Shown: positions 56,823-64,000 of the stretch, piece after piece | How positions within the stretch are numbered: position 1 is the first letter of the stretch | Layout: every line of letters begins with the position of its first letter | NCBI RefSeq assembly: GCF_022376445.1 | Contig: NW_025955066.1 | Span: 1-64,000, forward strand | DNA from: Fomitopsis serialis | Lineage: Eukaryota > Basidiomycota > Agaricomycetes > Polyporales > Fomitopsidaceae | Length of the DNA stretch: 64,000 bases | Direction: 5' to 3' | Program-made: the position numbers and the translations under genes | The notes under the pieces: model-generated | Database searches by the model: none | What the model was told of the DNA's origin: nothing | The model's input: the letters and a program-made list of their open reading frames with translations, nothing else

Positions 56823-59440
56823 ATGGAGGGCCAAGCAGTTGAGAAGTCTACCGCCAGCGACCCGGAGGGCTCGTCGCTTGCTCTACTGGCTGCTGAAGCT
56901 GAGGCCCCTCAGGCAGCACCGCCCACAAAGAAAGCTCGCCACCATGCTTTCGCTAAGAGAGCGACGATCGAGCGACCCCCATGTCGCCTCGCGGGGATGC
57001 CGCTCGAAATTCTGGCGGAAATATTGTCGTATGCTTCGACCCCTGCTACTGTCCTTGCTCTGGCACGGTGCTCAAAGTACTTTTGCCACACCCTCGTCAA
57101 CAATCCTTCGACCACGTTCATCTGGCGCAACGCTCGGGCGAGATGTCGGTTGGACAGATATGTTATCCGCGAACTACCTGAACCGTTGCACAATTTCACG
57201 GAGTCCTCGTACGCTGCATTTGTGTTCGACGGCGGAAAGTGCGAGGTCTGCGGGAAGCACACCCGTCGGATGTACGAGTCGTTCTGTTTGCGCGCGAGAG
57301 TATGTGACAAGGTAAGTCGCAGGTATGTTATTTGACGGACATAGTGCTCACGATATGATAGCCAACATGCAAGTCAAATTGGAGGTGGGCATAACGCAGG
57401 TCGCCAGTCATATTGATTTCTCATGTTGCTTGCTACGCAGCCAGGACAATCTTATTGAGGTCGGGAGAGCGGACCACCCGCGCTACAAGGACCTCGTGTC
57501 CTGGATTCCTCGAATGGAGACACAAGGTCTTGCAGAAGCGCGTATCCGTGTGCGTAGGCGCGACTGGGATGCGGCAGTGGACGAGCTCAACAGGGCGCTT
57601 CTTGAGCCTGATACGATGGAACAATTTTTGGCCAAGAAGCGGGCACTCTCAGACAGACTCGCGACCACGTCAAAGGTATGTACTCGGAGCACAGTAGATG
57701 TGCGGTACTGACAAGCAAGGGCATTAGTGGGCGGGAGAGCTGACTGGTTTCAAGCATGCGTGGGAACTCCAAGCAAGGACTGTGAAGGAAGCCAACGAAG
57801 CGAGGTATGGATGATTGTCAACTGTCGTATGCAGGCATTGATGTATGAACCAGGGCAAATATCTGCGCCATCGACGAGGGATGGACGGCGTTCGAGCTGA
57901 TTGGAACGCCCACATACGGTCTACTGCATCGCTCGAAGACCGCATCACTTGAAATGATCATCGCAGCAGGCAAGCCGGCACTCTATGTTATACCCTCTTC
58001 ATCCTGACGAACGCATCTCAAGATTTCAATTTGATCCGCGATCAGGTTGACAAGGAGGTGGCTGAACGCAGAGAACGCGCGATACGACGCAAGGCAGAAG
58101 GTGCCTACGAGAAACGGCGAGGAGATGTAGCGGAGCATTACAGCCGACTCAAGTCTGCGCCAGAAGCCAAGGAGACGCTTCCGACGCTGCCGGAGTTCAG
58201 AAGGCTTTCGGTCATGAAAGTCCTGCAGGGCAAGCCGACGGATCCTGATGAGGGAGTGGCCAAGGATCTCAAGAACAGCAAGCTGCTGAACGAGCTGCTT
58301 TCGGATAGTCTGCGGCAATGGCGCGAGGATGCACGGAGCGCTCTCGCGGGCGTCCTAGGATTCGCTGGTTGGAAGTCCGCGAGCAAGAACAAGCTACATC
58401 CAGTCGATAGGCTGACGGCGAGGTTTATGTGCAAGAAATGTGTGTCCAGGGGCAAGGGCGGCGAAGATCTCGACTTTGCGGCCGCATGCGAACATCGATG
58501 TGCCGGTCTCAACAAGAGGCAGAGGGCTAGGGAGACCTGGAATGCCAATCTCTTCGAACCAGATACAAAGGTGCGTGGTGCATGTACATATGCATGCGAG
58601 TCTGTAACTGATTTATATCAGGCCATCGATGCCGCAAATAAGGTGCTGGCACTCCTGCAGACTGCAGGCGAAGATCCAGAGTCAAAGACCAGAGCAGAAA
58701 TGATCGGGCCGAAGTTTTTGTGCACGGCATGCCCCGTTCCGATAGCCATGACTCTGGATAGCGCTGTGAGTTTCCCTTCCAGAGTTTCCCAAAGGCAGTA
58801 GACATTACTCATACTTTCGAACAGATTCGCCACAGCAAGCGACACGAAAGCTTCACGTTGACTTTCACCGGCGAAGGCGACTCAAGACTGGACGTATATA
58901 AATCGTTTCCAATTCCGACGGGCCTAACAGCACGGCTAATGGGCCAAGGCGATGACGCTCGAGAGGAGCGTAGTCAGAAGGTGTATGGCTGTCGGCATTG
59001 TCAACAGACTGCCAGGCAAGCCATCTCGCCAACGGAAGAACGTGAACCAACTGCTGCCACAAGCGTAGCCCCCGATGCCGTCCCATGGATGGAGTCGAGC
59101 GTTCGTCCGAGGCATCGGCTCGGAAACCTGAGTCCCAAATTTTGAGGGCGGAGGGTGTTGATGGCAGTGCAGGCTCCTCTACAGCGGTTGCTGGTAATCA
59201 GCCACAAACCGCTCCTCCTGCAGGCGTTCCTGCGACAGACTCGAACAAGATCGAGAGGCTGGCAAGGAAACTGGCAAAGGAGAAGCTATACAGTTTCGAC
59301 GGATTGAGGTCGCATTTGAAACAGAAGTGAGTGTCCATTCCAAGGTCGTTTTCAAGTGTTGCTGAATGTTTCCTTGGCAAAGACATGGTGTCGTAAACGT
59401 TCGAGATGAAGACGTCTACGCCGCGCCGAGCTCGGCGTAA
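56823..59440 (+). CDS. F-box protein with Cys-rich C-terminal region
   Basis: About nine exons from ATG at 56823 to TAA at 59438-59440. The F-box: CRLAGMPLEILAEILSYAST, LALARCSKYFCHTL, TTFIWRNARARCR. Then paired cysteines GKCEVCGKHTRRMYESFCLR and CDKPTCKSNW, a helical middle (DWDAAVDELNRALLEPDTME), a charged coiled stretch (VDKEVAERRERAIRRKAEGA), and two more Cys/His pairs (RFMCKKCVSRG, ACEHRCAGL, FLCTACPVP, GCRHCQQTAR). Probably an SCF receptor; the cysteines may bind zinc. One base is missing at about 59092 (CCC for CCCC) before MDGVERSSEASARKPESQ. One intron (57970-58022) has a GC donor. This family differs from the LRR-like F-box copies at 23-45 kb. Confidence 0.8.
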
Positions 59441-60369
59441 GCACTCTAGAACTGTCCGCAACTTCATCTTGTGTCTTGGTTCGCCTTCGTACGGCCTCAA
59501 TCGCCAATTATATCGTCCTCCCTGATCCACTATGGCTCACGCTTCTCAGACTGTAGCTGTCTAGACTCAATACATCCTCATTTATTTGGACACGTCCAAA
59601 TGCCGAGCCCTCAGCACCGTGCTCAGGTACGCCGCACGATGCTTCGCCATCCGATCAGCAGTCTGTTGCACGACGATAATGCGAATGGACGTCGACAACA
59701 GATGGGCACACGGTTGACACACGGGTGTGCTTTGGGTGAGCTGGGCCATGCGAACCAGGTTGTCACGCGGGTGGCGGGTTCATCAAGGAAGTCTTCCCGT
59801 GTGGCTGAGATGAACGCTAGTGCCGCCGGCAGACACTTCTACGCGTCCTGTTCGGTGTTCCGTCTTCGCTCTCGTGCGCACTTTATCAGGCTGTGCGAAG
59901 GCCGTTTATCTTGCTCTGTCGCTGCTGGGGGCGTCGCTCTTTCTGTCATCATCCACCTCATCCTTACTCCCTTGGCCGGGCTGCTGAAGTATGGTCCCGC
60001 ACTTTTGATGCGGCTGAGGATCAAAACGACACCACTCGTCGTAGCATGCTTGCTACAGCCGTTATCATGCGGTGTCGTAACGGGTCCGGTATGGATGCAT
60101 TCCGTACTTTTCTCCCTTCCCTTCGCGCTCTAATATTCTAAAAAAAGTGTTTCGCCGGCGCCCTTGTGCATGTCTCTGACACGGAAGGGCAGTACTAGCT
60201 TCCTACTCAGCATCTCAGGGCAGCCAGCCGTGGGACGTGGGCCCTGGAAGCCAGGCGACGAGATAGGGCCCGCCGCCGGCAGACGCGCATCGACAACGAA
60301 ATATAAAGCCGATGATGTGGGCCGCCGTGGGCTTCGCGCTGCTCCTGCTCGCTGCCCACTACTCCCACT
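59441..60369. other. intergenic, no gene supported
   Basis: A plus-strand open frame 59471-60133 (221 codons) includes a hydrophobic stretch (SVIIHLILTPLAGLL) but has no homologous-looking block, no matching introns and no codon bias unlike its surroundings. The last 150 bp are the GH47 promoter; atataaag at 60300-60307 is a TATA-like element 63-70 bp before the GH47 ATG. Confidence 0.4.
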
Positions 60370-62758
60370 ATGTCTGGAGTCGGTCGTCGCCTTGGTGTCG
60401 TCGCGCTCGCTCTCGTCTGCACTGGCGTGAATGCGGGCCCTGTGCAAGCTCCCATTATTGTCCCACCTCCTTATGCGGCTGAATATGCGCAGAAGACGGT
60501 CCAGCTTCTCGAGACGAGCTGGGCTGCGTACAAGTGAGTAGTAGTAATTGCCAACATAGTGGGAGTCTCAGCAACGTTTGCACAGGGAATATGCCTGGGG
60601 ACACGACGACCTGAGCCCAGTCAGTGAGAGCTACTCTGACAGCTACGGTGGTTGGGGTGCTTCCATTGTAGATGCGTTGGATACCATTGTGCGTCGCTCA
60701 TGCTAAATCGTCGTGAATATTCCTCATCCGGAAATAGTATTTGATGGGGCTCACTGTACGTCCTACGACTTGCGTTTTGTTCCTGACGTGAAATGAGGGA
60801 CCCAGGACATCTTCGAGGAAGCTTTGAACTTTTCGTCCACGGTCGACTACAGCACGACACCCACAGGCGATCAGATCGAGTGCGTATTCCGTCCAACGAT
60901 GTAACAACCGACGCTTGACTGGGGAGGTTATAAGCTTGTTCGAGACGACTATCCGATATGTCGCCTCTTCGCTCTGCACGTACGAGCTCAGTGGACAGAA
61001 ATATCCTGCCCTCGTCAACCAGTCAAAAGTGCTTGTGGACAAGATGGTGAACGCGTTTGTCGGGGTTGGTACTTGTACTTGTTCATATCTGAGACATGTC
61101 CACTGATGATGCGGTATATTTCAGGATAACCAAATTCCGTATGGCTATCTGAATTGGAACAATGCCACTCCCGTGACGGGAACGACGAACATCGCTGAGG
61201 CCGGAACTGTAAGTGAATTGCACGATTATTATATTTAGATGAGGCTGGTTACTAACGTATCAGCATAGTTGACGATGGAGTGGGGTACTCTTGCGTAAGT
61301 TACCCCATGCTATTCCGTTGACCAACATTCTGAGCGTCTTTAGGAAATACACCGGAAACGACACCTACCGCGAGCTCGCAGAGAAGCCTGTTATCTACAT
61401 CGCCAACCTTGTCAGTGTCACGCTCAGCTCAACTTTGCGCGTAGTAGGGCTAACATTTCGAGTAGCCTCCGCCACTTTCGAACCTCCCTGCACAAGTGAT
61501 CGACCCCACCTCTGGCCAATTCGCTGATGCCTACGTCGTGTGTACTACGGAGCCGCGCTCATCTAGATCTGTGCTCATGGTTGCCGATAGACATGGGGCG
61601 GTGGCTCTGACAGCTACTTCGAGTACCTGATCAAATACGCGCGCCTCACGAACACGGACAACAATTTGTTCGCGGATGCGTGGGCGTCTGCCGTGGATTC
61701 ATCGATCTGGAACTTGGCGAGGGTAAGCATGAAGGCAAAATCGAGCGGTCAAGGTAGCTCAAATGAGTATTCCAGTCGTCGACGGTGGATGACTGGCAGT
61801 ACTTGGCCGACTGGGACAACGGCACCATCATCCACATTGGTTCTCATTTGGAGTGCTTCCATGCAGGGAATTGGATGCTCGGTATGCTATCTCTCTGTGT
61901 AGGGTGCAAGTCTGAATGTCGCTCATGCATGGCGTAGGTGGTAAGCTCCTCAATAACGAGACCATTGTCAACTACGGTCTTGCTCTCATGGAGGCTTGCT
62001 GGAACACGTACGCCAGCACTACGTGCGTTATCTCATACACATCTCCGTCTGCTCTAGTATGCTCATTTCATGACAGCACGGGCATCGGCCCTGAGGTCTT
62101 CGGCTACTTCTCGTCCGACGGCAACTACACCGGCGCTTCTCCCTCCTCTGGGGACCTCGCCTTCTACGAGAAGTACGGGTTCTTCATCTACCCGGGTTAC
62201 CAGGACTACTACCTCCGTCCTGAGGTGCTCGAGTCCAACTTCTACGCATGGCGCATCACGGGCGACTGGAAGTACGTCCAGCGCGCGGCGGACGCGGTGG
62301 ACTCGTTCCTGAAGTATCTCCCCACGACTGTCGCGTACGCGGGTATCAACGACGTCGACGCGACCGACTCGGGGTTCATCGACGATATGCAGAGCTTCTG
62401 GTTCGGGGAGGTCCTGAAGTACTTGTGAGTCGTGTGGACTATCTGCCTTTACTCGAAGCCTGATACCGACTTTGTGCAGGTACCTGACCTTGCAGACCCG
62501 AACCTGGTCAGCCTCGATGAGTGTAAGTATAGGGTGCTGTCAAGCTGAAAGAAGTCACTGACAAGTGCTGGCGCAGACGTGTTTAACACCGAGGCACACC
62601 CCTTCAAGGCGCCGCCCGCCAAGCCGGTGTACGGCAGTGGCCAGATTCTGGAAAGCGACCCGTCTGCGTTCAAGATTATCTCCCAACACGGCCCCGTGGT
62701 CAGCCCCGTGCCTTCCGTGGTTGTGTCCATCACGGTTCCCAGTGCGACCGGCCTCTGA
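60370..62758 (+). CDS. secreted class I alpha-1,2-mannosidase, GH47
   Basis: About thirteen exons from ATG at 60370 to TGA at 62756-62758, including an 18-nt exon (60738-60755, YLMGLT). Signal peptide: GVVALALVCTGVNAGPVQA. GH47 landmarks in order: YAWGHDDLSPVS, YGGWGASIVDALDTIYLMGL, LFETTIRYVASSLCTYELSG, TLTMEWGTLAKYTGN, GGGSDSYFEYLIKYARL, HLECFHAGNWMLG, TGIGPEVFGYF, YYLRPEVLESNFYAWR, MQSFWFGEVLKYL and FNTEAHPFKAP, where the Thr is the calcium ligand. The acidic catalytic residues lie in SIVDALDT, the HLECF block and YYLRPEVLES. It trims alpha-1,2-mannose from N-glycans; with a signal peptide instead of a type II anchor it matches the secreted or vacuolar fungal type. Confidence 0.93.
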
Positions 62759-64000
62759 ATCGAGTAGTGTCTCAAAAGGGTGCAGCTTGGACATTGAACA
62801 ATATTTGCGTATTTTGTCTGTCTTTTGTGGTTACCTCTAGGATTATGGGCCTGTCAATTCCTTCGGAGTCACTGTCTTTTTTATACCACACCCTCGCAGG
62901 CAATCAGCAGGCAATGAGGAGCGGACGACCAGTAGAACGCTGTACGTATGTACGACGTGTGTGACTGAGCCTGCGTCCCTGTGCTTTGTACTACGTCATC
63001 AGCAAAAGTGCCGGATGATGATCTCACAAGCGGTGAGTTGTATTGCTCACCTCGTAAGATTTAGTATTCGCTCCAGAGATAACTGGAGAGAACGCGAAGA
63101 CTACAAGAGGTGAGATTGGATATAAGCAGCTTTCCGAGATGCCATTGTAATTCGACAACTTACCAGAATTGCGAAGATATGCGCAGAGAATTGGTGCCGC
63201 TTGGTGCCGCTTTTAAGATGAGCGCAGACAACGAGAGCAGCTGCGTGATCTGTCTAGAGACTAAGAGGATCCTTTCGTACAGACTCGGGCGAGGTGTGAC
63301 TAGTTAGTGGTGACTGAGGTCAGCATGTCAGCGCGATCTCCGAACTAAATTCAATTAGGAATTCGTTTCAGGCAGCGCGGCGTGTACCAGTCATGTACGA
63401 CACCATTCCTGAGGTATCTGCCGACCTACCAAAATAGATTTTGGTCGGAAACGGGGAAGTTGCAGGCATGTACGGGCCTATGCGGCAGCGCAGGCAGGCT
63501 CAGAGCGGCGACGAGGCACATACTACAGGCTGTTCCGAGACTCAGGCCATCCTTCGGGCACAAAAGTCGCTCTTGGGGCCTAATATGCAGACAGTTGCGA
63601 ACGAGGGCATGAAAACAGCGTAAAGGATGGGGAGGTACCCTCATGGCACGGTGTAACTTAGCAGCAAATCGAAGTCCGCGTCCTGGGCCTCAGCCGCAGT
63701 GCTCGACTGTACGCGGTCACGTGTGCGCATATAGCCAATCTTGAGCTGCGTCGTCTCTCGACTTCTTCTTCCATAACCACCATCGTCTCACTTACACACT
63801 CTGACAATCTCCTCTTCTCGAAGTACCTCGTCCTTGCCATCCCTTCTAATATCTCCTCCATCATCGCCACTCTCGCGCCCCCGCGGGTCTTGCCTGCCCG
63901 TTCTCTCGCCCGCTCTTGTCACTCTTCTTGCCCTTCTTGCTTGCTCACTTGCGCTGGGGTTGCTGCTCCTGGCGCATATACACATCGTGCTAGTTTTCAA
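62759..64000. other. right edge, no gene supported
   Basis: A short frame 63110-63307 ends ESSCVICLETKRILSYRLG, which looks like the start of a RING (CVIC) but stops at once. 63700-64000 is pyrimidine-rich on the plus strand with Ser/Leu-rich frames and may be a 5' end running off the window. Confidence 0.35.

Noticed and set aside
59471..60133. 221-codon plus-strand ORF with a hydrophobic stretch
   Set aside because: No recognisable family, no introns and no sustained protein-like texture; likely chance openness between two genes.
63110..63307. RING-finger gene start (CVIC)
   Set aside because: The frame stops about 20 residues after CVIC, and I can see no continuation with the remaining zinc ligands.

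Overview
The window is nuclear DNA of a filamentous basidiomycete. Conserved genes are cut into many short exons by introns of mostly 50-65 nt with gt...ag ends. The protein families are typical of Agaricomycetes: DUF6698, large F-box families, a CSC1-like channel, secreted GH5 and GH47 enzymes, a tannase-family fragment and a Helitron fragment. A wood-decay polypore-like fungus is likely, but that is inference and the species is not fixed by the sequence.

Layout. 1-2.8 kb: left-edge exon, a frame-broken ORF and short repeats. 3.2-4.8 kb: DUF6698 gene (+). 5.1-6.7 kb: 3' fragment of a Helitron helicase behind a decayed gene (-). 8.4-10.1 kb: secreted GH5 hydrolase (-). 11.9-12.6 kb: Ser/Pro-rich gene end (-). 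14.0-15.2 kb: mitochondrial ATP10 assembly factor (+). 18.0-20.3 kb: Ran1/SKS1-type kinase (+). 21.0-23.1 kb: divergent pair of mitochondrial ribosomal protein S5 (-) and a PITH-domain protein (+). 23.5-28 kb: two broken F-box paralogues (-). 28.9-29.4 kb: tannase fragment (+). 31.1-32.2 kb: homeodomain-like gene (+). 32.4-34.1 kb: flavin monooxygenase (-). 36.8-40.1 kb: CSC1/OSCA-type membrane protein (+). 41.1-45.5 kb: tandem pair of F-box paralogues (-), one intact and one with a single amber codon. 46.4-49.5 kb: PHD-like/chromodomain protein (-). 50.0-52.5 kb: FYVE-SAP-SAP-RING protein (-). 53.1-54.6 kb: SDR (-). 55.1-56.4 kb: SNARE Sec20 (-). 56.8-59.4 kb: F-box/Cys-rich protein (+). 60.4-62.8 kb: GH47 alpha-1,2-mannosidase (+).

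Most genes are unrelated housekeeping or secretory functions (mitochondrial biogenesis, ER-Golgi traffic, glycan processing, ubiquitin ligation). I see no gene cluster forming a pathway. The most distinctive items are an apparent fungal counterpart of animal RNF34/rififylin E3 ligases, a PHD-like/chromodomain gene that needs 8-nt and 17-nt exons, a start codon split by an intron, and a dispersed and tandem F-box family duplicated together with its flanks.

Several conserved genes (kinase, mRPS5, FMO, CSC1, homeodomain-like, F-box/Cys-rich) each need one or more missing single bases, often in or beside homopolymers, to keep their reading frame. Assembly indel error is a serious alternative to pseudogenisation throughout.
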